Assembly: GCF_002174305.1 (NCBI RefSeq)
Contig: NZ_MIJB01000016.1
Location: 30,696-94,695 of the forward strand
Reading direction: 5' to 3'
DNA: 64,000 bases
Origin: Aeromicrobium sp. PE09-221
GTDB lineage: Bacteria; Actinomycetota; Actinomycetes; Propionibacteriales; Nocardioidaceae
The position numbers were made by a program, and so were the translations under genes. This document shows positions 43,671 through 53,551 of the stretch, in pieces (positions within the stretch are counted from its first letter, which is position 1; each line of letters starts with the position of its first letter). A model generated the notes under the pieces. It did no database searches. It was not told where the DNA came from and was given only the letters and a program-made list of their open reading frames with translations.

Positions 43671-44045
43671 TCACTCCGGCGATGCCGCCTGCTGTTCGGC
43701 GATCTGGCGTCGAACGTCGTCCATGTCGAGGTCCTTGACCGCGGTGACGACTTGATCGAGGGCCTCTGCCGGCAGCGCCCCGGGCTGGGAGAAGACCAGG
43801 ATGCCGTCGCGGAAGGCCATCAGGGTCGGGATCGAGCTGATCTGTGCCGCGGCGGCGAGCTCCTGCTGGGCCTCGGTGTCGATCTTGCCGAAGGTGATGT
43901 CGGGGTGCTGCTCGCTCGCGGCCTCGAAGACCGGGGCGAACTGCTTGCACGGACCGCACCACGAGGCCCACCAGTCGACGAGCGTGATGCCCTCGCCGGT
44001 GACGGTCGACTCGAAGGTCTCCTTGGTCAGGTCGATGGTGCTCAT
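43671..44045 (-). CDS. Thioredoxin
   Basis: A 124-residue thioredoxin with the active site WCGPC at residues 29-33, then KIDTEAQQELAAAAQISSIPTLMAFRDG and the cis-proline IPTLM. The ATG at 44045 is preceded by GAGAGGTACC. It could reduce NrdJ through its C-terminal cysteines. The C-terminal tail (~20 residues, DDVRRQIAEQQAASPE) is longer than usual. Confidence 0.94.
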   Translation of the reverse strand: MSTIDLTKETFESTVTGEGITLVDWWASWCGPCKQFAPVFEAASEQHPDITFGKIDTEAQQELAAAAQISSIPTLMAFRDGILVFSQPGALPAEALDQVVTAVKDLDMDDVRRQIAEQQAASPE

Positions 44046-44192
44046 AGGTACCTCTCGTCGGAAGCTTTCCTGGGTATAACGTCCAGGCACAGCACATCAT
44101 TCCCTCGAGGTGTCACCGCCTCGGCGCGGATGACGATGCATCGCGGTTGTCATCACGACCTGAAGGCATCGAGTTCGGAGCGGTTCGAACGG

Positions 44193-44238
44193 ATGATGAT
44201 GCGTGGTGGCGGTCATGGCAGCCACCATGCATCATCAT
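44193..44238. terminator. Strong hairpin in the thioredoxin / lipoprotein gap
   Basis: ATGATGATGCGTGGTGGC (44193-44210) pairs with GCCACCATGCATCATCAT (44221-44238) with one mismatch and a 10-base loop. It lies between divergent genes, which is unusual for a terminator, so it may instead be an attenuator or an old repeat. Confidence 0.55.
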
Positions 44239-44288
44239 GAGTTCCCAGGGGCCTCGCCACGTCACCGCCAAGCGGGCATCATCGATCT

Positions 44289-45440
44289 ATGAGCGAGCGA
44301 ACCAAGGGATATCCCGTGCCGGCAGCGGCCGAGCGCCGGGGGATGAGGATCTTCGGGGTCGTGACCGCGTCATCGCTCGTGGTCGCGCTCGCCGCGTGCA
44401 GCGCGGGCGAGGATGCCACCCCGGACTCGACGCCGTCACCGGCTCCGACGACGACCGGCGAGGCGCCCACCACGGTGCCGCCATCCGTCGACACCGAGAT
44501 CGCGGGTGACGTGAATGTCCCCTGGGGTATGGTCTTCGACGAGGACGGCACGGCCTTCGTGGCACAGCGGGACGATGCGTCGATCCTCGCGGTGGAGCCC
44601 GATGGAACGGTGACCGATCTCGGTGCCGTGGAGGGCGTGGAGCCCGGTGGTGAAGGCGGACTGCTCGGCCTCGCGCTGAGCCCCGATGGATCCAGGCTCT
44701 ACGCCTATCTGACGTCCGCTGAGGACAACCGAGTCGTCCAGATGACGGTCGAGGGGGACACGCTCGGTTCAGTCGAACCGGTGCTGACCGGCATCGCCAA
44801 GGCGAACAACCACAATGGGGGAGCCCTGGCCTACGATGCCGACGATGACGTGCTCTTCGTCGCCACCGGAGATGCGCTCGATCCGGAGACCGCTCAGGAC
44901 TCGTCGACACTCGAGGGCAAGATTCTCCGCATCACGCCCGACGGCACGCCAGCGCCGGGCAATCCCTTCGACAACGAGGTCTGGTCGCTGGGGCACCGCA
45001 ATGTCCAGGGACTCGCCTTCGATGCCGATGGGCGCCTGTGGTCGAGCGAGTTCGGCGACAAGGGAGCCGACGAGCTCAATCTCATCGAGGCCGGGGGTAA
45101 CTACGGATGGCCGGTTGTCGAGGGACAGAGCGATGACGAGCGTTTCGTGGCGCCGAAGGTCACCTGGCCCACCGATGAGGCGTCGCCCTCGGGGCTCGCG
45201 ATCATCGGCGACACCGCTTATCTCGGAGCTCTGCGTGGCGAGCGCCTGTGGAGCGTGCCCCTGGACGGCGAACAGGCGGGTGAGCCCGAGGGCTATCTCG
45301 TCCAGGAGTACGGACGTATCCGAGCGGTCGCCGCGGCGCCGGACGGTTCACTGTGGATCGGCACCAGCAACACCGACGGGCGATCCGAGCCGGCCGCCGA
45401 TGACGATCGTCTGCTCCGGCTCACGGTGACACAGCGCTAG
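44289..45440 (+). CDS. PQQ-type sugar dehydrogenase lipoprotein (LppZ-like)
   Basis: A secreted lipoprotein of the soluble glucose/sorbosone dehydrogenase beta-propeller family, like mycobacterial LppZ (Rv3006). From the ATG at 44343 the lipobox is ALAAC (Cys19), followed by a Pro/Thr linker, then NVPWGMVFDEDG, GEGGLLGLALSPD, GHRNVQGLAFD and GGNYGWPVVEG. The longer start at 44289 (MSERTKGYPVP) adds 18 residues reminiscent of the MIRU-like repeat start. Whether PQQ is used is unknown. Confidence 0.9.
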   Translation: MSERTKGYPVPAAAERRGMRIFGVVTASSLVVALAACSAGEDATPDSTPSPAPTTTGEAPTTVPPSVDTEIAGDVNVPWGMVFDEDGTAFVAQRDDASILAVEPDGTVTDLGAVEGVEPGGEGGLLGLALSPDGSRLYAYLTSAEDNRVVQMTVEGDTLGSVEPVLTGIAKANNHNGGALAYDADDDVLFVATGDALDPETAQDSSTLEGKILRITPDGTPAPGNPFDNEVWSLGHRNVQGLAFDADGRLWSSEFGDKGADELNLIEAGGNYGWPVVEGQSDDERFVAPKVTWPTDEASPSGLAIIGDTAYLGALRGERLWSVPLDGEQAGEPEGYLVQEYGRIRAVAAAPDGSLWIGTSNTDGRSEPAADDDRLLRLTVTQR

Positions 45441-45580
45441 GAAGGGTGCTTGCACACGAAGGAACCTGAGGATATCCTCATATTTCGGCGACACTAGATG
45501 GCTCACTCACTCCCTCGGTGGAGTCATAGGCGCCGTGGCGTCACGGCGTCGGCTCCCTCCTGGCGTCGCCCGACGCCGAA

Positions 45581-45612
45581 GACGCCCCCGGTCCATCGCG
45601 GCCGGGGGCGTC
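45581..45612. terminator. Hairpin terminator
   Basis: GACGCCCCCGG (45581-45591) and CCGGGGGCGTC (45602-45612) form an 11-bp stem followed by GTCGTGTT on the plus strand. It is the first terminator after the lipoprotein gene, 140 bases downstream. Confidence 0.75.
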
Positions 45613-45640
45613 GTCGTGTTCCTGTGACACACGGATACGA

Positions 45641-45673
45641 CAGTGCCCCCGTCCGTGATGGACGGGGGCACTG
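45641..45673. terminator. Perfect 14-bp hairpin terminator
   Basis: CAGTGCCCCCGTCC (45641-45654) pairs exactly with GGACGGGGGCACTG (45660-45673) over a 5-base loop, lying between convergent transcripts (lipoprotein plus strand, cspA minus strand). Confidence 0.82.
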
Positions 45674-45681
45674 CGCTGTCC

Positions 45682-45773
45682 GAGTCAGCGTGGGCTACTC
45701 AGAGGGGCGGCGGGCCGCCCCCGGGTTGAGTCAGCGTGGGCTACTCAGAGGGGGCGGCAAGCCACCCCCGGCT
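45682..45773 (-). repeat. Two tandem 46-base units downstream of cspA
   Basis: Unit 1 is 45682-45727 and unit 2 45728-45773. Both begin GAGTCAGCGTGGGCTACTCA and contain a GGGGCGGC/GCCGCCCC-like hairpin. On the minus strand each contains CCGCCCC-CTCTGAG, the last codons and stop of cspA, so the units seem to be diverged copies of the cspA 3' end. Confidence 0.7.
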
Positions 45774-45792
45774 CAGGCGAGCTCGTGCTCGC

Positions 45793-45996
45793 TCAGAGGG
45801 GGCGGATATTGGCGGCCTGGAGGCCCTTCTGACCCTGCTCGACGTCGAACTCGACCTTCTGCTCCTCGTTCAGCGAGCGGTAGCCGGACGACTGGATCGC
45901 CGTGTAGTGGGCGAAGACATCCTCGCTGCCATCGTCGGGGGCGATGAAGCCGAAGCCCTTCTCAGCGTTGAACCACTTGACGGTTCCCGTTGCCAT
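45793..45996 (-). CDS. Cold-shock protein (CspA family)
   Basis: A 67-residue cold-shock domain protein that binds single-stranded RNA and DNA. RNP1 is KGFGFIAP and RNP2 is DVFAHYTAI, in a chain beginning [27 protein letters not shown] gives a good ribosome-binding site. The leader before it is long (no gene between 45997 and 46217) and contains a perfect palindrome at 46030-46047, as often found in cold-shock mRNAs. Confidence 0.96.
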   Translation of the reverse strand: MATGTVKWFNAEKGFGFIAPDDGSEDVFAHYTAIQSSGYRSLNEEQKVEFDVEQGQKGLQAANIRPL

Positions 45997-46029
45997 GGTG
46001 TTCTCCTCATTTACTTTCTTGGCGAAGGC

Positions 46030-46047
46030 CGCCTCCGGCCGGAGGCG
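46030..46047 (-). promoter_or_regulatory. Palindrome in the cspA leader
   Basis: CGCCTCCGGCCGGAGGCG is a perfect 18-base palindrome 34 bases before the cspA start. It could form a hairpin near the ribosome-binding site or bind a dimeric regulator. The rest of 45997-46217 shows no recognisable element. Confidence 0.4.
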
Positions 46048-46217
46048 ACGGTCGCGACGCACATCCAACCTCGAGAGGAACCACACCCCGAATCAGGACG
46101 GGTACTGCATTCATCTGGTCCAACGTCGTGCAACTGCTCCCCATCCTATGCCACGGGTGGTGCCGCTGGGTACCTCGACCGGCCGAGAGGGATGAACATC
46201 TCGTGGACCGGGGTCAT

Positions 46218-46466
46218 CTAGTAGCCCATAGTGACTAGTTCTTCATAACCATCCCGTGGAGAAGTGACCAAGGCCTCGGCCGGGCGCCCCACCGGCAGAG
46301 GCCTCCACCGATGGTTCGAGCTGGACCGACCTGGAGGCCACGATCGGTGGTGAGCCGATCGGCGCCGACCGATGCCCATGAAGGACACCGCGCAGGCGAA
46401 GGCGACGGCGTACACGGCCCGGGGCTGCCGGACCATGTCGGTGAAGGAGTGGTCAGTGGAAGTCAT
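46218..46466 (-). pseudogene. MFS transporter, truncated
   Basis: The frame starts MTSTDHSFTDMVRQPRAVYAVAFACAVSFMGIG, exactly as the first helix of major-facilitator drug-efflux proteins, but the usual LVDPILP motif and all other helices are missing. The remaining ~45 residues do not resemble the family. Its ATG lies inside the end of the MarR gene (14-base overlap), the common order for MarR-controlled exporters. Confidence 0.65.
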
Positions 46467-46797
46467 AGGTCCTGACGAAGTTCTCGAGTGCGGGGAGTGC
46501 GGCGGCGATCGAGGCCCGGTCGTCGTCGGAGAGTCGATCGAGCGCCTCTCCGATCAACTCGTCATACTGGGCGCGGCGGCGTGTCACCAGGCCCGCGTTC
46601 TCCATGCGGCGCACGAGCGCTGTCATGGCGGGCTGGCTCACGGCCTCGCGTTCGGCCAGGGTCGTGATCCGCTGCGGACCGTGTTCGTAGAGGAGCGTCA
46701 GGGTGCCGCCCGCGGCGCGGCTCAAGGAGCCACGTGGGGTGCGGCGCACGATGGCATGGGCCTCGGGGATGCGGGACTCAGCCGGCGACGACGCCAC
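46453..46797 (-). pseudogene. MarR-family regulator, internally deleted
   Basis: A 114-residue frame, against ~145-150 usual. PQRITTLAEREAVSQPAMTALVRRMENAGLVTRR is the winged helix, but the wing strands (AVLVAVTDAGR type) are gone and the helix bundle before it (RGSLSRAAGGTLTLLYEHG) is shortened, while the ending DELIGEALDRLSDDDRASIAAALPALENFVRTYD is intact. GTG at 46797 overlaps the upstream gene. DNA binding is doubtful. Confidence 0.6.
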
Positions 46798-47521
46798 CGG
46801 TGAGGCGGCGGAAGGCGTAGGTGATGAACAGGCCGCCGATCGGCGCGGTGAACAGTACGCCGACGAAGCAGGCGATGACACCGGCTCCCGCGATGATGCC
46901 GCCTAGCAGGACACCGACGAGTGCCATGCCGAGATTGATCTGATAGACCCCGAAGCTGGCCTTGATGGACTCCCATGGCGACAATCCGCGGTCGGCCATC
47001 ATATAGGTCGAGTACGCCGCTCCGAAGACGAAGATCAGGCCGGGAACGATGCACAGGATGAGGCCCACGATCGTCAGCACCCAGGTCAGCAGGCCGAGCA
47101 GGATGGCCGGTCCGATGAGATCGGTCTTGAACAGATCGCCGATATCGGGCCGGCGCCCATCGGCGATTGCGAGGAACATGCGGACCAGGTTCAGCGTGAG
47201 GGGTGCGACGATGATCGCCGTCAGGAGTCCGCCCACGAGATTCCAGACTCCGGTGGCGGCGCTGAAGCGCAGAGCGTCCGCGGTCGTCATGGTCGACGAG
47301 TCCTCGCCGATGGTGGGCAGGGTCGTGGCCGTGCTGATCGCACCGGAGATGGCCGAGATGATCAGGACGCTGAGGACCAGGGGACCGAGATTCTCCTTGA
47401 AGCGCGCCCACGCCCAGGAGAAGGCGGCGGCGACTTCGTAGCCCCCCGACGGAGGTGGAGGGCCTTGCGGCGGATATCCACTGTCGGGACCGCCCGGAGG
47501 CGGAGGATAGTGGTCGGACAT
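46778..47521 (-). CDS. Proline-rich N-terminus, multi-helix membrane protein
   Basis: A 247-residue protein with a Pro/Gly-rich cytosolic start (PPPPGGPDSGYPPQGPPPP-like), then about six membrane helices, including LILCIVPGLIFVFGAAYSTY and ALVGVLLGGIIAGAGVIACF. It resembles proline- and glycine-rich membrane proteins of mycobacteria (Rv2560-like). Function unknown. It lies upstream of, and overlaps by 20 bases, the decayed MarR gene. Confidence 0.75.
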   Translation of the reverse strand: MSDHYPPPPGGPDSGYPPQGPPPPSGGYEVAAAFSWAWARFKENLGPLVLSVLIISAISGAISTATTLPTIGEDSSTMTTADALRFSAATGVWNLVGGLLTAIIVAPLTLNLVRMFLAIADGRRPDIGDLFKTDLIGPAILLGLLTWVLTIVGLILCIVPGLIFVFGAAYSTYMMADRGLSPWESIKASFGVYQINLGMALVGVLLGGIIAGAGVIACFVGVLFTAPIGGLFITYAFRRLTGGVVAG

Positions 47522-47613
47522 GAACTCGTCCTCTCGGTCGGTCGTTGCTCCACCACAATGTAGAGCAGATCCGCCCCGATGTCAGCCGGAGGCCGACGGC
47601 ACCGCGCCGGCCG

Positions 47614-48438
47614 TCAGAACTCCTCGTGTGTGGCGGGGTCGCCGCCGATGCGGGCATCGCGATCGAGCTCGGCGATGCGCTGCAGGTCCTCGTTGTCAAG
47701 CTCGAAGGAGAAGATCGCGAGGTTCCCGGAGAATCGCTCGGGCGTCGCCGACTTGGGGATCGGCGCGGCGCCGATCTGCACGTGCCAGCGCAGCACCACC
47801 TGTCCGGCGTCGACACCGTGCTTGTCGGCGATCTCGGCGATCGTGGGATTCTGCAATAGGTCCGAGCCGCGTCCGAGCGGGCTCCACGACTGGGTCACGA
47901 TCCCCAGCCGTGCGTCGATCTCCCGTTGCTGCGACTGCGGGAAGTAGGGATGCAGCTCGATCTGGTTGACCGCGGGCGTCACACCGGTCTCGGCGATGAT
48001 CCGGTCGAGATGCTCGGACTGGAAGTTCGAGACACCGACCGACCGGACGAGACCCCGCTCGCGCAATTCGATCATGGCCTTCCACGTGTCGACATAGCGG
48101 TCGACCCGGGGCAGCGGCCAGTGGATGAGGTAGAGATCCACGTAGTCCAGTCCCAGTCGCTCCAGCGAGCCCTCCAGTGAGGCGATCGTGGCGTCATACC
48201 CCTGGTCGTCTCCGGGCACCTTGGTGGTGACGAAGAGTTCCTCGCGCGGTACGGAGGATGCGGTGATGCCCTGTCCCACGGACTCCTCGTTCTCGTACCG
48301 TTTGGCGGTGTCCAGCAGCCGGTAGCCGGTGTCGATCGCGGCCTCGAAGACGGCCGGGTCGTGGATCGAGTAGGTGCCGAAGCCCAGGCGCGGCATGCGG
48401 TGTCCGTCATTGAGCTCGAGCACGGGAGAGAGGGGCAT
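47614..48438 (-). CDS. Aldo/keto reductase
   Basis: A 274-residue NADPH-dependent aldo/keto reductase. DTGYRLLDTAKRYENEESVGQGI contains the catalytic Asp and Tyr, LFVTTKVPGDDQG the catalytic Lys, and LYLIHWPLP the His region. It resembles 2,5-diketogluconate reductases. RSVGVSNFQSEHLDRI and VNQIELHPYFPQ are also conserved. Stand-alone transcript. Confidence 0.92.
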   Translation of the reverse strand: MPLSPVLELNDGHRMPRLGFGTYSIHDPAVFEAAIDTGYRLLDTAKRYENEESVGQGITASSVPREELFVTTKVPGDDQGYDATIASLEGSLERLGLDYVDLYLIHWPLPRVDRYVDTWKAMIELRERGLVRSVGVSNFQSEHLDRIIAETGVTPAVNQIELHPYFPQSQQREIDARLGIVTQSWSPLGRGSDLLQNPTIAEIADKHGVDAGQVVLRWHVQIGAAPIPKSATPERFSGNLAIFSFELDNEDLQRIAELDRDARIGGDPATHEEF

Positions 48439-48535
48439 GTGTCCACCGTACTTCGCGTCTGGAGAGGATGCTGCGGTACATTCAGCCCGACCGATGCTGA
48501 GAAAACGCTAAGAGAAGACAAGAAGAGGTACCGCT

Positions 48536-49006
48536 GTGGATCTGAAGAATCTGAGCCCGTTCAGCCTGGGCGCACTGGGCGCGGGCATCCTGGCTTTCAT
48601 CCTGTCACTGTTCGATAGCTATGTGACGGTCTCGGCCGGGGGATTCGGTTCCGCCGGGACCAATGCCTGGACGAGCTTCGCCACCCTCGGCATGCTGCTG
48701 GTCGTCGCCGCGACCGCGCTGATCGCCGTCCGGGTCTTCGCCGGCCAGGTGCTGCCTCCGGTGGCGCCCTGGTTCCTGGTGAGCGCGGTCGCCGCGGGAG
48801 TGGGCACCTTCCTGCTCATCCTGCGCGCCTTCACCGGCGGCGGCAGCGTTCCGTCCGGTCTCGGCGTGAGCGTGGGCCCCGGATGGTCGGGCTGGCTGCT
48901 GTTCGTGGCCGGCATCGTCCTGACGGTGTGCGCCGTGCTCGACTCGCGCGCCACGGGGGAGAAGCTCCCCGACTTCAGCGGTCAGAAGCCCGCCGACGAC
49001 AACTGA
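48536..49006 (+). CDS. Small integral membrane protein
   Basis: A 156-residue protein with four hydrophobic segments (near residues 10-33, 47-67, 78-98 and 117-137) and a polar C-terminus. GTG start preceded by AAGAAGAGGTACC. It resembles small membrane proteins of unknown function found across mycolic-acid actinobacteria. No motif reveals a role. Confidence 0.7.
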   Translation: MDLKNLSPFSLGALGAGILAFILSLFDSYVTVSAGGFGSAGTNAWTSFATLGMLLVVAATALIAVRVFAGQVLPPVAPWFLVSAVAAGVGTFLLILRAFTGGGSVPSGLGVSVGPGWSGWLLFVAGIVLTVCAVLDSRATGEKLPDFSGQKPADDN

Positions 49007-49037
49007 GTCCGTCCGACGGTACGCCGTCCTTCGCCGG

Positions 49038-50282
49038 TCAGCCGGTGAAGGGCGGTCGTGCGTCCAGGGTGACCGAGCGGCGGCCGGCCCAGCGCCAGGT
49101 CCGCGCGACGGCGTCCCGATCCTCCTCGGTCACCAGATTGCCCATGACGCGCAGGGCGATCGTCATGAGCACGTGACTGCGCATGCCGATCGGCCCGAGT
49201 GCGGGCAGCAGTCCCGGCACCGTGATGAGACCGGCGAGCCTCCGGGCGATGGAGAAGGCCTCACCGTAGCGCGAGGTGAGGAGCGCGGGCCAGGTGGTGC
49301 GCGGGGCGTCGCCGAGGACGAGGACCTCGGCGGCCTCGCGGCCGGTCTCCAGTCCGTAGTCGATGCCCTCCCCGTTGAGGGGGTTCACACAGCCAGCCGC
49401 ATCGCCGACGAGCATCCAGTTCGGTCCGGCGACACCTGAGACCGCCCCACCCATCGGCAGCAGCGCCGAGGTCGGGAGGCGCAGCTCGGCCCCCAGATCC
49501 CACTCCTGGCGCCGGAGCCCCGCGTAGTACTCCATCAGCGGGCGGATCTGCAGACTCGCCGGACGCTTGGAGGTCGCCAGCGCTCCGACACCGAGGTTCA
49601 CCTCGCCGTCGCCGAGCGGGAAGATCCACCCATAACCGGGCAGGAGTTCGTGGTCCTCGCCGCGCAGCTCGAGGTGCGAGGAGATCCACGGGTCATCGGA
49701 GTGGCCCGACTTGACGTAGCTGCGTCCGGCGATGCCGTAGGCCGTCTCGCGGTGCCATTCCCGTCCGAGGACGCGGCCCAGCGGCGATCGCACGCCATCG
49801 GCGACGATGAGCCGCCGGCACGCCACGGTGTGCTCGGTCTTGTCCGGTCCGACCAGGAAGACGACACCGTCGACCGCGCCGGCCGACCAGGTCACGTCCA
49901 CCGCGCGGGCATCCTCCAGCGGGCGGGCACCGGCGTCCACCGCGGTGCGGAAGATCCGGTCGTCCAGCTCGGTGCGCGGGACGGCGGATCCGTGGTCGGG
50001 CAACGAGCCACCCGGCCACGGGAGGAGGAGCTGCTGGCCGAAGCCGTTGGCGCGTAAACCCCGGTTGACGGTGTGCCCACGGACCCAGTCGCCGAGACCC
50101 AGCCGATCGAGCTCGGCGACCGCGCGAGGGGTCAGGCCGTCCCCGCAGGTCTTGTCGCGGGGGAAGCTGGCGGCATCGGCGAGCACGACATCGAGTCCGA
50201 GGCGCGCGGCCCAGGCCGCTGCCGCGGACCCGGCCGGTCCGGCGCCGACGACGAGCACATCGGTGGAGGCGGGCAGCGTCAT
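49038..50282 (-). CDS. menJ: Menaquinone reductase of the geranylgeranyl reductase family (MenJ-like)
   Basis: A 414-residue flavoprotein matching MenJ (Rv0561c), which saturates one isoprene unit of menaquinone. FAD motif VLVVGAGPAGSAAAAWAARLGLDV, ADAASFPRDKTCGDGLTPRAVAELDRLG, and LVGDAAGCVNPLNGEGIDYGLETGREAAEVL are the family hallmarks. Start at ATG 50282, since the frame upstream does not resemble protein. Confidence 0.92.
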   Translation of the reverse strand: MTLPASTDVLVVGAGPAGSAAAAWAARLGLDVVLADAASFPRDKTCGDGLTPRAVAELDRLGLGDWVRGHTVNRGLRANGFGQQLLLPWPGGSLPDHGSAVPRTELDDRIFRTAVDAGARPLEDARAVDVTWSAGAVDGVVFLVGPDKTEHTVACRRLIVADGVRSPLGRVLGREWHRETAYGIAGRSYVKSGHSDDPWISSHLELRGEDHELLPGYGWIFPLGDGEVNLGVGALATSKRPASLQIRPLMEYYAGLRRQEWDLGAELRLPTSALLPMGGAVSGVAGPNWMLVGDAAGCVNPLNGEGIDYGLETGREAAEVLVLGDAPRTTWPALLTSRYGEAFSIARRLAGLITVPGLLPALGPIGMRSHVLMTIALRVMGNLVTEEDRDAVARTWRWAGRRSVTLDARPPFTG

Positions 50283-50317
50283 GGCCTCATTCTCCCATCC
50301 GCCGCCAGCCCGCCGAT

Positions 50318-50349
50318 GGGCGGTGAGTAGGCGTCCCTTCTCACCGCCC
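50318..50349 (-). terminator. Hairpin after the queuosine transporter gene
   Basis: GGGCGGTGAG (50318-50327) pairs with CTCACCGCCC (50340-50349) in a perfect 10-bp stem with a 12-base loop, just past the leftward gene end at 50357. Confidence 0.75.
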
Positions 50350-50356
50350 CGCTGCC

Positions 50357-51070
50357 TCAGTAGGTGGGTTCGCGGCGCTTGAGCTGACCGATGACCGTCA
50401 GGGTGAGCGGCAGCACGCAGATCTCGACGAGCACCTTGAACAGCACGCCGACGATGAAGTAGTTGAGGAAGACGCCGAAGGACGTGATGCCGATGGCGGT
50501 GGCGGCGATGGCGCAGAAGATCAGCGTATCGGCCGTCTCTCCGACCCCGGTCGAGGCGATGAGCCGGCCGACGAGCCCGCGCTCGGCGGTGCGCTCCTTG
50601 AGCTTCACCAGCACCCACGCGTTGAGGAACTGGCCGACGAGGTAGCCTGCGAGGCTCGCGACGACGATCTGGCCGACCGGCCCGGCGACTGCCTCGAAGG
50701 CCGCTTGGTTCTCGTAGAAGGAGGCCGCGGGCGCGTGCTGGACGAGCCAGAACGTCACGGCCGTGAGGATCGCCATCGCGAACCCCACGATGATCGCGCG
50801 CCGCGCGGCCTTGAAGCCGTAGACCTCGCTGATGACATCACCGAGGATGTAGGCGACCGGGAAGAGGATCGCACCGCCGTCGGTGACGATGGGCCACAGC
50901 TGGACCGAGCCGATCGAGAACGCGCCCGAGCCGATCTCGATGCCCTTCGTGGCGGCGATATTCGAGACCACGAGCACCACACAGAACATGGCGATCGCGA
51001 TGTCGTAATAGGAGGAACCGCGCGAGGCGAAGCGCACGGCAGGTTTCGGCGAGGTTGCCTGCGGGGTCAT
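50357..51070 (-). CDS. Queuosine precursor transporter (YhhQ/QPTR family)
   Basis: A 237-residue membrane protein with six helices and the family motifs IAATKGIEIGS, TDGGAILFPVAYILGDVISEVYGFKAAR and ASTGVGETADTLIF. It imports queuine or preQ1-like bases for tRNA modification. Its ATG overlaps the stop of the MIRU-like peptide (ATGA at 51067-51070), and tgt lies just upstream, so the two genes are coupled. No de novo queuosine genes occur in the window. Confidence 0.93.
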   Translation of the reverse strand: MTPQATSPKPAVRFASRGSSYYDIAIAMFCVVLVVSNIAATKGIEIGSGAFSIGSVQLWPIVTDGGAILFPVAYILGDVISEVYGFKAARRAIIVGFAMAILTAVTFWLVQHAPAASFYENQAAFEAVAGPVGQIVVASLAGYLVGQFLNAWVLVKLKERTAERGLVGRLIASTGVGETADTLIFCAIAATAIGITSFGVFLNYFIVGVLFKVLVEICVLPLTLTVIGQLKRREPTY

Positions 51071-51150
51071 GCCGTCGCCTGCCAGGAAGACCGACGATGG
51101 GCAGGCGTCGGCATGACGTCCCCGGTGATTCGCTCGCTGCGCTCGCTCAT
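51067..51150 (-). CDS. 27-residue peptide encoded by the diverged MIRU-like repeat
   Basis: The frame begins MSERSERITGDVMP and ends WQATA, equal in length (27 codons) to the peptides at 3639 and 3719. Its TGA overlaps the transporter ATG. It lies 16 bases after the tgt stop. Expression as a peptide is unproven. Confidence 0.3.
   Translation of the reverse strand: MSERSERITGDVMPTPAHRRSSWQATA
51068..51150 (-). repeat. MIRU-like repeat, single diverged copy
   Basis: The 80-base unit spans 51150-51071, ending with the ATG of the transporter. Shared with the copies at 3639-3798 are the opening ATGAGCGAGCG-AGCGAG, the central CATGCCG and the closing CAGGCG-GACGGC before ATG. It joins tgt to the transporter gene. 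Confidence 0.75.
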
Positions 51151-51166
51151 GATGGACTCGATCCTC

Positions 51167-53111
<1,945 letters not shown>

Positions 53112-53115
53112 GGAT

Positions 53116-53520
53116 TCAGTCGCTCGGGCGATCGACGAGCTCGACGCGGGTACCGTCGCGGTCGCTGGCACCCATCGCGGCCGCCATGCGGTGATGCACG
53201 GCGCCCTCGCGGTGACGGCTCTGACGATCGAGCGTGAGACCGAGGGCCGTCTGCGCCCATGCGCTCGTCGGCTCCAGCTCGACGAGGCGGCGGAAGGCGT
53301 CCTCGGCCGGCTTGAGCAGGGCGGCGGCGAACTGGGCCCGCCCGTACAGCTCCCAGGCGGCGGCGTTGCCGGGCTCGGCCTCCAGCACGGGCCCGAGCAC
53401 CCGGCCGGCCTCGCGTGGGAAGCGCGAGTCGAGCAGTTCCTCGGCCAGGCGGAACGCCTCGAGAAGGTCCATCGCCGCGATCATGTCGTCGGTCAACGTG
53501 GGCTTCATGTAGATGGTCAC
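53116..53520 (-). CDS. TPR-repeat protein
   Basis: A 134-residue helical protein with tetratricopeptide repeats: AGRVLGPVLEAEPGNAAAWELYGRAQFAAALLKPAEDAFRRLVELEPTSAWAQTALGLTL. GTG at 53520 is chosen because AGGAGGCGCT precedes it (ATG at 53508 is the alternative). It is a likely adaptor for the peptidase encoded next. Confidence 0.85.
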   Translation of the reverse strand: MTIYMKPTLTDDMIAAMDLLEAFRLAEELLDSRFPREAGRVLGPVLEAEPGNAAAWELYGRAQFAAALLKPAEDAFRRLVELEPTSAWAQTALGLTLDRQSRHREGAVHHRMAAAMGASDRDGTRVELVDRPSD

Positions 53521-53551
53521 AGCGCCTCCTTCGGTCGCACTGATCCCAACG

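Noticed and set aside
46144..46175. Sigma-70 promoter of cspA in the leader (TAGGAT on the minus strand)
   Set aside because: No -35 element at a fitting distance could be seen.
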